Positions 33,716 through 42,316 of a stretch of 64,000 nt of DNA are shown here, one piece after another. The translations under genes and the position numbers were made by a program. The notes beneath the pieces were generated by a model. It ran no database searches. It saw only the letters and a program-made list of their open reading frames with translations, and had not been told where the DNA came from. The stretch is from Anaerolineales bacterium UBA6055. Lineage in GTDB: Bacteria; Chloroflexota; Anaerolineae; Aggregatilineales; Phototrophicaceae. The stretch is from NCBI GenBank assembly GCA_002428985.1, contig DIYL01000027.1, positions 1 to 64,000 of the forward strand. Direction: 5' to 3'. How positions within the stretch are numbered: the stretch's first letter is position 1; the number at the start of each line of letters is the position of its first letter.

Positions 33716-35146
33716 ATGCGTTTTTCAGTTGTAGTTGGGATTTTGTCTTCGATTTTATTGGTTCTTCCGTTTTCAAGCTTTGCACAAAATAGTTGTCCAC
33801 CAGATACAGAGCGTTTGAATATTGGTGACACGTTTGAAGGGTTGATAGATAATAACCAAGCCATCATTCAGGCTTGTTTTAGTGGGAGTGCAGGGGATGT
33901 TGTATCGATCAGCTTATCGCGGGCGTCCGGTAATTTAGATACCTACTTGGAACTGACAGATGTCTCTGGTGATGATGTCTATGCGACCAATGATGATCGA
34001 AGTTTGTTATCAACAGACTCGGAAATTGTATTTGAACTAAGCGATGATAATCCTGTAATCATCAATGTGTCACGCTTTAATCAAGAAAGTGGTACAACCG
34101 AAGGTCAGTTTGTTCTGGCATTAAATGCTGAGGTCGAGGAAGACACGTCACAAGCTGAAACAGTACGACCTGATGACTGCCCGATTTTATACGATGTGAT
34201 TAACTATGCCCAAACGATTGAAGATGAGATTGATAACCGAGATTATACTTACTTCTATTGTTTTGCTGGTTCGGCAGGGGATGAAGTAATTATCGACGCA
34301 TCGGCTACTAGTGGCAACTTAGATACCTTACTTGTATTGACGGATATTCGTTTTGAAGAAATCTATGCTGAAAATGATGATCGAGAGATCGGTAATCGTG
34401 ATTCTCGGATTGTTTTTGAATTACCAGAATCTGGTCCTTATCTCATTACGATGACACGTTATAACCTCGAAGACGGTGATACTGAAGGCGACTTCCAGCT
34501 TACAATACAGATCAATGACGGTACATTTACTGATGAAGACTTGTTTGGCATTCGCGAGCCGAATCCATATGAGTGTAATCGTCCTGTTATACGGGAGCTC
34601 AATGCCACCCAGTGGCTAGAAACGACAGAGGGTTACAATTTTCGCTTAAACTTTGGCTGTGAAGGTTTAGCTGTTGTTTCAATTTTGGGTGAATTGTTTG
34701 ATGTACCGTATGCGTTTGTTGATGATGTCTTACAACTCGAATTTAATGATCAAAGCTATATTGTTGAATTACTCAACGATGGGAAGTTAACTCTTACAGG
34801 TGATGAGATTGAGTTTGTGTTTACTGATGTGGGACAATGCTCTGATGAATTAGTGCAAGATTTGAACGAAGGGGTTTGGTATTTGGGTCAAAATGATACC
34901 TTCTTCCGGATCGACTTCTTGTGTGGTGGTGTTGCACTTGTCACACTTGAATCCGTGGTAGTGGCTTACACCTACGATTTCGATACACGTCAAGAAACAC
35001 TCTTCATCAATGATTTCAACAGTGACCCATGGACAGATGTATTCATCCTGCCGGGAATACAGATGTCTGTAGAAACTGTCGAGGATCCTTTCATTTTCAC
35101 TAATGTTTTAACAGAAATTGACGATGGGAGTGATGCTGATATATAA
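33716..35146 (+). CDS. Exported protein with paired PPC-like and lipocalin-like repeats
   Basis: A 476-residue exported protein with a signal peptide in residues 1-23. Residues 24-145 and 150-275 are two similar domains with the pattern of bacterial pre-peptidase C-terminal (PPC) beta-sandwiches: CFSGSAGDVVSISLSRASGN, then NLDTYLELTDVSGDDVY, and CFAGSAGDEVIIDASATSG, then LLVLTD. Residues 280-476 hold two shorter Cys-containing beta repeats (LNATQWLETTEGYNFRL, LNEGVWYLGQNDTFFRI), recalling lipocalin/META-like domains. No enzyme motif is visible; surface binding is an inference. Codon use is like neighbours. Confidence 0.75.
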   Translation: MRFSVVVGILSSILLVLPFSSFAQNSCPPDTERLNIGDTFEGLIDNNQAIIQACFSGSAGDVVSISLSRASGNLDTYLELTDVSGDDVYATNDDRSLLSTDSEIVFELSDDNPVIINVSRFNQESGTTEGQFVLALNAEVEEDTSQAETVRPDDCPILYDVINYAQTIEDEIDNRDYTYFYCFAGSAGDEVIIDASATSGNLDTLLVLTDIRFEEIYAENDDREIGNRDSRIVFELPESGPYLITMTRYNLEDGDTEGDFQLTIQINDGTFTDEDLFGIREPNPYECNRPVIRELNATQWLETTEGYNFRLNFGCEGLAVVSILGELFDVPYAFVDDVLQLEFNDQSYIVELLNDGKLTLTGDEIEFVFTDVGQCSDELVQDLNEGVWYLGQNDTFFRIDFLCGGVALVTLESVVVAYTYDFDTRQETLFINDFNSDPWTDVFILPGIQMSVETVEDPFIFTNVLTEIDDGSDADI

Positions 35147-35185
35147 ATCACTTTAGGGGATTTGAGGCAAACCTTCATTTTCCCC

Positions 35186-35215
35186 TTGTACAGCAATTTG
35201 CTTCTATGTTATAGT
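35186..35215 (+). promoter_or_regulatory. Promoter of the SAM riboswitch / metK transcript
   Basis: TTGTAC at 35186-35191 and TATAGT at 35210-35215 with an 18-base spacer, about 40 bases upstream of the aptamer. Confidence 0.6.
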
Positions 35216-35249
35216 TCTGTCCGCCGAAATTCAAACTAAGATGAAAACG

Positions 35250-35356
35250 GCACTCATCAAGAGCGAGTGAGAGACCGGCTCTAAGAACTCGCGGCAACCC
35301 CCAAAGCGTTGGGACGGTGCTAACTCCGGCAGAGATCAAACTCTGGCAGATGAGCG
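35250..35356 (+). promoter_or_regulatory. SAM-I (S-box) riboswitch
   Basis: P1 CTCATC (35253-35258) pairs with GATGAG (35349-35354). P2 GCGAG/CTCGC, then GGCAACC, P3 CCCAA/TTGGG and the conserved GGTGCTAACTCC follow, then P4 CAGAG/CTCTG. These are the hallmark elements and order of the S-box class that binds S-adenosylmethionine. Directly upstream of metK, which makes SAM, so it gives feedback control. The 3' part of P4 competes with a downstream sequence (see findings). Confidence 0.92.
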
Positions 35357-35382
35357 ACACTGGCTTATACAGTACATTATCG

Positions 35383-35410
35383 CGCCCTCTGCCACGCAAG
35401 GCGTTTTTTT
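35383..35410 (+). terminator. Expression-platform terminator of the SAM riboswitch
   Basis: CGCC (35383-35386) and GGCG (35400-35403) bracket a 13-base loop and are followed by seven T. CTCTGCC inside the loop is complementary to GGCAGAG of the aptamer, a plausible antiterminator. The stem is short, so termination strength is uncertain. Confidence 0.6.
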
Positions 35411-35436
35411 GTTGTCTATAGAAAGGAACTTACCGA

Positions 35437-36651
35437 ATGTCAACTACATTCATGACATCTCCACAATATTTCTTCACCTCAGAGTCTGTATCTGAGGGAC
35501 ATCCTGATAAAATGTGCGACCAAATTAGTGATGCAATTTTGGATGCATTGCTCGAACAAGATCCTATGGCGCGGGTTGCCTGTGAAGTTGCAACAAGTAC
35601 AGGCTTGATCGTTGTTATTGGCGAAATCAGCACAACTGCATATGTTGATATCGAAAAAATTGTACGTGCAACGATTAAAGATATCGGCTATACCCGTGCA
35701 AAATATGGTTTTGATGCAGAAACCTGCGGTGTGATTATTTCGATTAAAGAACAATCCTCTGACATTGCACAAGGTGTTGATAAAGCACTTGAAGCCCGTG
35801 AAGGTAGCATGAGCGAAGAAGAAATTGAAGCGACAGGTGCTGGTGATCAAGGTATGATGATCGGCTTTGCTTGTAATGAAACCCCTGAACTGATGCCATT
35901 AACCGTATCGCTATCCCACAATCTGGTACGTCGTTTGGCAAAAGCACGTAAAACAGGTGAATTGCCGTGGTTACGCCCTGATGCAAAAAGTCAGGTAACC
36001 GTTGAATATGAAAATGGCGTTCCACAACGTGTTGATACAATTGTAATCTCAACACAACATTCACCAGATATTAGTCAAGAAGATATTCGCAAACAAGTGA
36101 TTGAACATATCATCCTTGATGTTGTTCCTGATAAATGGATCGATGATAAAACACGCTTCTTTATCAACCCAACTGGACGCTTTGTAACAGGTGGGCCACT
36201 TGGAGATGCTGGTTTGACTGGACGTAAAATTATCGTGGATACATATGGTGGTGTTGCGCGTCATGGTGGTGGTGCGTTCTCTGGTAAAGACTCCACTAAA
36301 GTTGATCGCAGTGCTGCTTATATGGCGCGTTACGTTGCTAAAAACGTCGTTGCTGCAGGATTAGCAGAACGTTTTGAGCTACAAGTATCCTACGCGATTG
36401 GTGTAGCAGAACCAACCTCATTAGCTGTTGAAACATTTGGTACAGGTAAAGTGTCGGATGAAGAACTTGATAAATTAATCCGTAAACACTTTGATATGCG
36501 CCCAGCTGCAATTATCCGTGATCTCGATTTGCGCCGTCCAATCTATAAACAAGTGGCAGCATATGGTCACTTTGGGCGTGATGATATCAATGTGCCTTGG
36601 GAACAAACCGATAAGGCTGATATTTTGCGTCAAGAAGCTGGCTTAGACTAG
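35437..36651 (+). CDS. metK: S-adenosylmethionine synthetase
   Basis: A 404-residue enzyme that makes SAM from methionine and ATP. FTSESVSEGHPDKMCDQISD (ATP and Mg2+ binding), GAGDQGMMIGFAC, the GGAFSGKDSTKVDRSAAY loop with the catalytic Lys and Asp, and NPTGRFVTGGPLGDAG are all present and of normal length. An S-box riboswitch and a promoter precede it; a strong terminator follows at 36675, so it is monocistronic. AAAGGA lies 10 bases before the ATG at 35437; the in-frame ATG at residue 6 is also possible. Confidence 0.97.
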   Translation: MSTTFMTSPQYFFTSESVSEGHPDKMCDQISDAILDALLEQDPMARVACEVATSTGLIVVIGEISTTAYVDIEKIVRATIKDIGYTRAKYGFDAETCGVIISIKEQSSDIAQGVDKALEAREGSMSEEEIEATGAGDQGMMIGFACNETPELMPLTVSLSHNLVRRLAKARKTGELPWLRPDAKSQVTVEYENGVPQRVDTIVISTQHSPDISQEDIRKQVIEHIILDVVPDKWIDDKTRFFINPTGRFVTGGPLGDAGLTGRKIIVDTYGGVARHGGGAFSGKDSTKVDRSAAYMARYVAKNVVAAGLAERFELQVSYAIGVAEPTSLAVETFGTGKVSDEELDKLIRKHFDMRPAAIIRDLDLRRPIYKQVAAYGHFGRDDINVPWEQTDKADILRQEAGLD

Positions 36652-36674
36652 TCTCGCATAAATAGTTGCTTATG

Positions 36675-36704
36675 ATAGGGTACACAAGTTGTGCCCTATT
36701 TTTA
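36675..36704 (+). terminator. Intrinsic terminator after metK
   Basis: ATAGGG pairs with CCCTAT, with an inner CACA/TGTG pairing and a small bulge, then TTTTTATT. It is 24 bases past the metK stop. Confidence 0.75.
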
Positions 36705-36745
36705 TTCATGTATTTGAAACTTAGGTTTATAATAAGTTTGTACGC

Positions 36746-36774
36746 TTGCCGTGATATGTTCCTCACGGTATAGT
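36746..36774 (+). promoter_or_regulatory. Promoter with inverted-repeat operator in the spacer
   Basis: TTGCCG (36746-36751), a 17-base spacer and TATAGT (36769-36774). CCGTGA (36749-36754) and TCACGG (36763-36768) form a perfect inverted repeat with an 8-base gap that fills the spacer. This is typical of a site where a dimeric regulator would block or bend the promoter. Drives the membrane protein gene at 36815. Confidence 0.55.
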
Positions 36775-36814
36775 GAGTCTATTAGCTGATGATATGCGCG
36801 ACGGGAGTCCAATT

Positions 36815-37903
36815 ATGCTCAGAGGATTAGGTAAGTTGATCTGGCGATTTATGGTGATTTTTTCCTTCATCGTCAATCTTGTGTTGATAATCGTTTTACT
36901 TGTACTGGGTATATTAATTTTTGAAATCAAAAATAATGTTGCCGACCCACTGGTGCAAGGGTTGCATCGAACAGCTGTTGGCTTGGATAAGGCGACAATT
37001 GATTGGACAATTCCAGTGCGCGATTCGTTGAGTATTGATCTTGATGTGCCAATTAATTCACAGACGATACAAAGCACGGTGTCTGAGTATAATGGACAGC
37101 CTGTCGCTCCGATTGCTGGGGAAACACTAGTAACATTAACCCGTGATGTGCCTCTTGTGATTAATAATGCGTTTATTCAAAGTCCTGACCTCACTTTGCG
37201 CAATGCTCAAGTTAATATTACCTTGCCTGCTGGTACAAGTTTGCCTGTCAGCTTAGATCTAGAGTTAGGTTTGCAGACGGATATTCCTGTGGCATTGGAT
37301 GTACGCGCGGTTATCCCGATTCAGGAGACACAACTAACTGATCCAATTAATACACTCAAGCTACTGTTTGAACCATTGGCAATTGGGTTACATAATCTGC
37401 CAAGTGATTTCAATGAAGCAGGTGGCATGATTCAACGTATTTTAGACGGTCAACCGATTGACTTACTAAAAGTTGATGGGACTGGCGGGGTTAATGACCA
37501 ACCCTATGTTGATTGGTATGGTTATAGTGTAACAGCGGGTGAAAATTACCCATTAGCGAACTCAGCGGTTCCGCCTCAAAATGTTCCGACAACGACGAAT
37601 ATTGTGCCATTAGGCGGTATCCCTGCCTTAGATGCACTGCTACCTGACCGTGAACAATATTATATGAATGATCAAACACCACTTACACTCAATGAGACAG
37701 CTAGCCAAAATATGACAAATATGGATATTAATCCTGCGACTTGGAATGGGTCTGGCATTATCGGTCCGTTAGTTGCTCAGGAAGCGACACCAGAATCAGT
37801 TGATGTGACTGAAACGGATACAAACCCGCCACCTGTTGGTGGTGACAATGGCATACAGCCTACATCATCTGGTATCATCCCGACTCCTACTTCGAGACCA
37901 TAA
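36815..37903 (+). CDS. Hypothetical membrane-anchored extracytoplasmic protein
   Basis: A 362-residue protein with one strong N-terminal helix (residues 10-34, MVIFSFIVNLVLIIVLLVLG) and a long extracytoplasmic part. Residues 60-190 show repeated beta-strand-like segments (TIDWTIPVRDSLSIDLDVP, ARNAQVNITLPAG-like). The C-terminus is low complexity, rich in P, T and N (ESVDVTETDTNPPPVGG, PTPTSRP). No family recognised. ATG at 36815 has GGGAG about 8 bases upstream; the GTG at 36773 lies in the promoter and is not used. Followed by a methyltransferase gene 13 bases on. Confidence 0.7.
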   Translation: MLRGLGKLIWRFMVIFSFIVNLVLIIVLLVLGILIFEIKNNVADPLVQGLHRTAVGLDKATIDWTIPVRDSLSIDLDVPINSQTIQSTVSEYNGQPVAPIAGETLVTLTRDVPLVINNAFIQSPDLTLRNAQVNITLPAGTSLPVSLDLELGLQTDIPVALDVRAVIPIQETQLTDPINTLKLLFEPLAIGLHNLPSDFNEAGGMIQRILDGQPIDLLKVDGTGGVNDQPYVDWYGYSVTAGENYPLANSAVPPQNVPTTTNIVPLGGIPALDALLPDREQYYMNDQTPLTLNETASQNMTNMDINPATWNGSGIIGPLVAQEATPESVDVTETDTNPPPVGGDNGIQPTSSGIIPTPTSRP

Positions 37904-37916
37904 AGAAGGAGTTAGT

Positions 37917-38813
37917 ATGACTCAACAACCGCGAATCTGTGACTACGGAGATTCGACTTATCGGCAAGATTTTTGGGAAGGACAAGGGCGCGAATACGAA
38001 GATCGTGTCGAACGTCAAGTTCTTGCCCAATTACTGCCTGAGAGTGGCAAACGCCTCATTGAAATAGGCGCAGGCTTTGGTCGCATAACGAACGAATATC
38101 ATATGTATGAGCAAGTTGTTTTGCTTGATTATTCACTTGAACAGTTACAATATGCTCGTCAGCAACTTGGTGATGATGGTTATTTATATATCGCGGCAGA
38201 CGCTTATAATATGCCGTTCCAATCGGGTGTGTTTGATGGTGCGACCATGATTCGTGTGATTCACCACTTTGAAAATGTGCCAGCTGTCATGGGACAGATT
38301 GGGGATATTCTCGCCCCACAAGCAAAATTTATCCTTGAATTTGCCAACAAACGTAATCTCAAAGCGATGATTCGTCAGGTGTTGGGACGAAATGGATGGG
38401 ATCCGTACGCACAAGATCCTGTTGAATTTGTTGAATTAAACTTTAACTTTCACCCCGACTATATGCAGGAACAAGTCAATCAAATTGGGTTTGAGTTGCA
38501 TCAACTTATTCCGGTATCTTGGTTCCGCTCTGCCTTCCTCAAACGGACAATTCCAACAGGTATCCTTTCGAGTTTTGATGGTATGTTGCAAAAGACCGGA
38601 TTGACATATTCACCGAGTATCTTCCTTGACTTGGAGTTGACTACACAATCACAGGATCAGGTTGATTTAGGTACAAATGAACTAACCGACATCTTAAAAT
38701 GCCCACAATCTGGTACAACGCTTCAGCGCGATGCGGATGTTGCCATTAGTGAATCGGGTGTGCGTTGGGGAATCTATGATGGGGTATATGACTTCCGCAA
38801 TCCGCTAGACTGA
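37917..38813 (+). CDS. Class I methyltransferase with Trm112-like C-terminus
   Basis: A 298-residue protein. Residues 1-230 are a class I SAM-dependent methyltransferase (LIEIGAGFGRITNEY is motif I; LLDYSLEQLQYARQQL motif after strand 2; MPFQSGVFDGATMIRVIHHF is the strand 4 region). Residues 255-298 (LTDILKCPQSGTTLQ, then WGIYDGVYDFRNPL) look like a Trm112/YbaR-type domain, normally a partner or C-terminal part of methyltransferases; here only one Cys of the zinc site remains. The ATG at 37917 follows AAGGAG. Substrate unknown; its position before the ligase gene suggests lipid or glycan work. Confidence 0.82.
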   Translation: MTQQPRICDYGDSTYRQDFWEGQGREYEDRVERQVLAQLLPESGKRLIEIGAGFGRITNEYHMYEQVVLLDYSLEQLQYARQQLGDDGYLYIAADAYNMPFQSGVFDGATMIRVIHHFENVPAVMGQIGDILAPQAKFILEFANKRNLKAMIRQVLGRNGWDPYAQDPVEFVELNFNFHPDYMQEQVNQIGFELHQLIPVSWFRSAFLKRTIPTGILSSFDGMLQKTGLTYSPSIFLDLELTTQSQDQVDLGTNELTDILKCPQSGTTLQRDADVAISESGVRWGIYDGVYDFRNPLD

Positions 38814-38833
38814 TATACTTGGTTTGCTATAAT
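38806..38833 (+). promoter_or_regulatory. Promoter for the O-antigen ligase-like gene
   Basis: TAGACT (38806-38811), a 16-base spacer and TATAAT (38828-38833), partly overlapping the end of the methyltransferase gene; the ligase ATG is 55 bases further. Confidence 0.4.
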
Positions 38834-38887
38834 GACCTTGATTGTTGTTAGTTTCTAATTGTTGAAAACTTGTCTTAAAGGTGCTTC

Positions 38888-41509
38888 ATGGCAAAATCCA
38901 AGCGTAAAAGAAATAGAGGGAAATCACAACAGAATCCCTCTCCTTCGACTCCAGCAGAACGCCCCTTACTCATCGAACGACTAGCAGATGCTGCATTAAT
39001 TGTTGGGCTGTTTACTGTACTTGCATTCTCTGAAATTCGATTTGAGGGCTTTGAAACCGAGAAGACTGCGCTTATTCCAATATTTGGTGGCATTATTCTT
39101 GCATCGCACCTTGCACGACTTATCAAGCATCGCGATATACCATGGAAACAATATCTACTGAATCCGATGGTGATTGGCGTTCTTGGAATTATTATTACAT
39201 CAACGATTTCTAGCTTGCTTGGATTCAGTCCAATCCGTAGTTGGTTCGGGGAAGCCGAACGTTTAAGCGGATTACAGACCTTGTTGATCTATTTACTGTT
39301 ATTTAGTCAGGCAGTAGTTGCAGCAGAACGCATCACACGTCTACTCACGCCGATCATCATTAGCATTTCTGCACCACTATGTTTATCGGTGCTGTGGGCA
39401 CAGTTTATACAGGGTGTTTATCGTCCGGGGTCTACGACAGGCAATCCGAATTACTTGTCATCATGGCTTGTCATGTCGATGCTGATGCTAATTATTCTGT
39501 TGTTCTTGCGCGTTCGTCGCTTAACTGGTGAATGGAATTGGATTCTACTGCCGCAACTTTTGTTTGCTCCATTGTTGCTCCCAATCCCTGTTATTTGTTG
39601 GACAATTTATCAGAGAGTAAAAGATGTTCGCAATGGTTGGAAGTGGCAAGACTGGGCTTATCTACTGCTTGTTTTGTTTATGCTGGTATTTATGACCTTT
39701 ACAATTCTTGCTGTGGGTAGTCGGGCTGCATTACTATCGTATGCGATTGGTGGGATAACAGCCGTTGGTATCATACTGGCGATTGCTAGACAACGACGAT
39801 TGTTGATTTTGTTCTCGGGTGTCGTGATAGTTGCTGGTGTTGTCTATGTTGGGATAAGTAACATTGCACCCGACGATCTAAAACGCCAAATTCGTATTTT
39901 GAGTTTAGGAGATAGCCGTCGTCAAGAATTATGGGGTGGTGCTGTCTCGGTTATCAGTCAACAGAGTGATCCCTATTTTCTGGTTGATGGTACGCCTGAC
40001 GCACTGGCATCATTACGTCCAGTGATTGGCTATGGATTGGCTGTGATTCCGCAAACACAGGGACGCTTTGGGGCAACTACGCACGAGAATCAATTTGTCG
40101 GGAGTTATCATAATCATATTTTTGACTATATTGTGATGACGGGGTATCCCGGTATGATCGCATATGTTGTGTTTTACCTTGGGGCGATTGCGATGACGCT
40201 TCGATTATTGCGATTGATTCGTGATGATATGTTCCGATGGCTCATGGTGATTTTATTGTTTGGATTAATTGGCACATTGGTGACTCCGTCGTTGTTCCCC
40301 GGTGCGGATTTCTTAAATGTTGTGCCGATTGGCATTTCGTTGGGTGTACTAGCAGGAAACTTTGTTTGGGTCGCGGGACAAGCCTATCGTCAAGGAGACT
40401 ACAATAAAGTAAAAAGTGATGACGATGCGTCTGGTGACATAGAAATTGAACTAACACAGATCAGTGATCGCCAAATTTTATTGGCAGGGTTACTTGGGAT
40501 TATCATTCTACGCTGGGTCGATATTCAATTTGCGTTTGTACAATCCGCTAGCGAGCCAATGTTCTGGGTATTGGCAGGGTTATTCCTCGGACATTACTAC
40601 AAACTGCGTTTCCCAAGTCCATCTACCGAAGACGAAACCAAATCATCTACTGACTTAATATACGATGCCCGCCCAATTGATTGGCAAGTCGCGGTCATGG
40701 CAACGGGTGTGATGATTTTTTACGGTTTTGGTGTGACTGTCGATAGTAATGTCTATAATCACCGAATTGGGTTGGAGCGAATGCCCTATTTTATTGGCTT
40801 GCTCGTACTGGTCGGATATGTAATGTCTTATCTTGTATCTACCGCACAACATCGAATAAGCTTTGTCCTTGCTGTACTGACTCCGGCAGTCTGGTTTGCG
40901 ATGTGGGGTGTTAAGTCTGTCCTTAGCCGTAGTGCTGGGTCGACATTTGATAATACCTTACGCATCGAAACAATACCGGAATCTGGGATTTTTTCGACAT
41001 TTTTTCAGCTCTCATTGACGGGTACTGTGATGGTTATTATTTTACTCGTTTTATGGACACTATATGATAATTGGCGAGTCAAAGTGGATAGTCCAATTGG
41101 TGTTGGGGCGGCAATTGTGCTTGGGTTAATTGGGATGTCATTTTATGTGTCGAACTATACTAGCGCAACAGCTCATGCTGTAGGCATCGGTTTTATGGAA
41201 GAAGGCGCAAATGCGCAAGAAATACAGGCGTTCCGGATTGCTGAATCAGCATTTCAGGTCGGAACAAGTCTTGACCCAAGTAATGCGCGCATGCGAATTC
41301 ATTATACAGGTATGATGACCCAACAGAATTCGATTATTCGCGATAGTCGTCCAACATTTACCGAAGATATACGGTCAAATGTCGAAGTATTACTGCAAAA
41401 CGAACCTTATTTCATTCATACATTGGAGTGGGGGCAATTCTCAGGATTTTTCGAACGGATATACGGTCTATCGTACGGTGATCTCGTCCTCGCAGACGAT
41501 AACCGTTAA
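38888..41509 (+). CDS. O-antigen ligase-like polymer membrane protein
   Basis: An 873-residue inner-membrane protein with many predicted helices (about 13 over residues 30-460 and more at 520-780). The periplasmic loop with FGATTHENQFVGSYHNHIFD, then an H-rich turn and GYPGMIAYVVFY, is the signature of the WaaL/Wzy_C family, which transfers polysaccharide from the lipid carrier. A basic N-terminus (KSKRKRNRGKS) precedes the first helix. The second half has more helices (GLFLGHYY, IPESGIFSTFFQLS) and a soluble C-terminus with TPR-like helices (AFRIAESAFQVGTSLDPSNA). ATG at 38888 follows AAAGGTG. It fits the polysaccharide theme. Confidence 0.85.
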   Translation: MAKSKRKRNRGKSQQNPSPSTPAERPLLIERLADAALIVGLFTVLAFSEIRFEGFETEKTALIPIFGGIILASHLARLIKHRDIPWKQYLLNPMVIGVLGIIITSTISSLLGFSPIRSWFGEAERLSGLQTLLIYLLLFSQAVVAAERITRLLTPIIISISAPLCLSVLWAQFIQGVYRPGSTTGNPNYLSSWLVMSMLMLIILLFLRVRRLTGEWNWILLPQLLFAPLLLPIPVICWTIYQRVKDVRNGWKWQDWAYLLLVLFMLVFMTFTILAVGSRAALLSYAIGGITAVGIILAIARQRRLLILFSGVVIVAGVVYVGISNIAPDDLKRQIRILSLGDSRRQELWGGAVSVISQQSDPYFLVDGTPDALASLRPVIGYGLAVIPQTQGRFGATTHENQFVGSYHNHIFDYIVMTGYPGMIAYVVFYLGAIAMTLRLLRLIRDDMFRWLMVILLFGLIGTLVTPSLFPGADFLNVVPIGISLGVLAGNFVWVAGQAYRQGDYNKVKSDDDASGDIEIELTQISDRQILLAGLLGIIILRWVDIQFAFVQSASEPMFWVLAGLFLGHYYKLRFPSPSTEDETKSSTDLIYDARPIDWQVAVMATGVMIFYGFGVTVDSNVYNHRIGLERMPYFIGLLVLVGYVMSYLVSTAQHRISFVLAVLTPAVWFAMWGVKSVLSRSAGSTFDNTLRIETIPESGIFSTFFQLSLTGTVMVIILLVLWTLYDNWRVKVDSPIGVGAAIVLGLIGMSFYVSNYTSATAHAVGIGFMEEGANAQEIQAFRIAESAFQVGTSLDPSNARMRIHYTGMMTQQNSIIRDSRPTFTEDIRSNVEVLLQNEPYFIHTLEWGQFSGFFERIYGLSYGDLVLADDNR

Positions 41510-41520
41510 CACAATAATAG

Positions 41521-41550
41521 AGAGTGTGTCGAAAATGGGCACACTCTTTT
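41521..41550. terminator. Intrinsic terminator between ligase and hydrolase genes
   Basis: AGAGTGTG and CACACTCT form a perfect 8-bp stem with an 11-base loop; T-run TTTT follows on the plus strand. Lies between convergent genes and could serve both. Confidence 0.75.
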
Positions 41551-41554
41551 GATT

Positions 41555-42313
41555 CTATTTGGCAAGCCATTCTTCAATTAAATGTGTGACATGCTCGGGT
41601 TGTTCAAGATGCATCATATGGCCTGCATCTGATAAGATAACGAGCGTCGCATTGGGGAGTCCATCTGCCAATTGATAGCTGAGGTCACGATGTGCCATCT
41701 TATCTTTCTCCCCGCCTATAATTAGGGCTGGCTGTTGAATATTTGCCAGTTGATGCAAAATATCGAAGTCATTGGCTGCGATATAGTCGCATTGAATCGT
41801 AAATGGGTCAATTTTTGACATCATATCAGCAGACATCTCACGGAAAATATCAGGCACAGATTTTGCCCACATCCATTGAGTGAGAAGCTGAATAGTATCT
41901 GCTGGATTATCAACGATACCGTTTATAAGTACATGATTGACCTCAAATTTACCTGCAGTACCAATTAGGATCAATCGGGCGACACGCTCTGGATGATCAA
42001 TTGCAATCTGCTGTGAGACGGCACCTCCCATACTGTGTCCCATTAACCGAGCTGTTTGAATATCCATGGCATCCATCACCGAAATTATATCCTCAGCATG
42101 CTCGTCGATTGTTTCATGACCATTGCCTGTGCTGAGTCCATGTCCACTGAGGTCTATTAGAAGCGGGTTGATGATAGTTGATTGGCGTAATTCTTTGGGA
42201 AAGCTGAGATGTGAGCCACCCGCGCCATGAATAATAATAGTCGGTGTTGTATCTTTCTGTTTGCGATGATCTGCAACCCAGAATGTCCCGCGTTGTGTTG
42301 TGATTTTTGGCAT
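41555..42313 (-). CDS. Alpha/beta-hydrolase
   Basis: A 252-residue soluble hydrolase. HGAGGSHLSF forms the oxyanion region, GHSMGGAVSQQ near residue 97 holds the nucleophile Ser, GGEKDKMAHRD the acid and DAGHMMHLEQ the His, so the triad is complete. The cap region at residues 140-190 would set specificity. Family members include esterases, epoxide and C-C bond hydrolases; the substrate is unknown. It starts 3 bases after the isoaspartyl peptidase stop, so the two form an operon. Confidence 0.85.
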   Translation of the reverse strand: MPKITTQRGTFWVADHRKQKDTTPTIIIHGAGGSHLSFPKELRQSTIINPLLIDLSGHGLSTGNGHETIDEHAEDIISVMDAMDIQTARLMGHSMGGAVSQQIAIDHPERVARLILIGTAGKFEVNHVLINGIVDNPADTIQLLTQWMWAKSVPDIFREMSADMMSKIDPFTIQCDYIAANDFDILHQLANIQQPALIIGGEKDKMAHRDLSYQLADGLPNATLVILSDAGHMMHLEQPEHVTHLIEEWLAK

Positions 42314-42316
42314 AAC

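Noticed and set aside
35479..35850. Minus-strand ORF rich in Cys and Phe
   Set aside because: Antisense to metK and without a start context.
36773..36814. GTG start at 36773 for the membrane protein gene
   Set aside because: The codon overlaps the -10 TATAGT; the ATG at 36815 has a good ribosome site.
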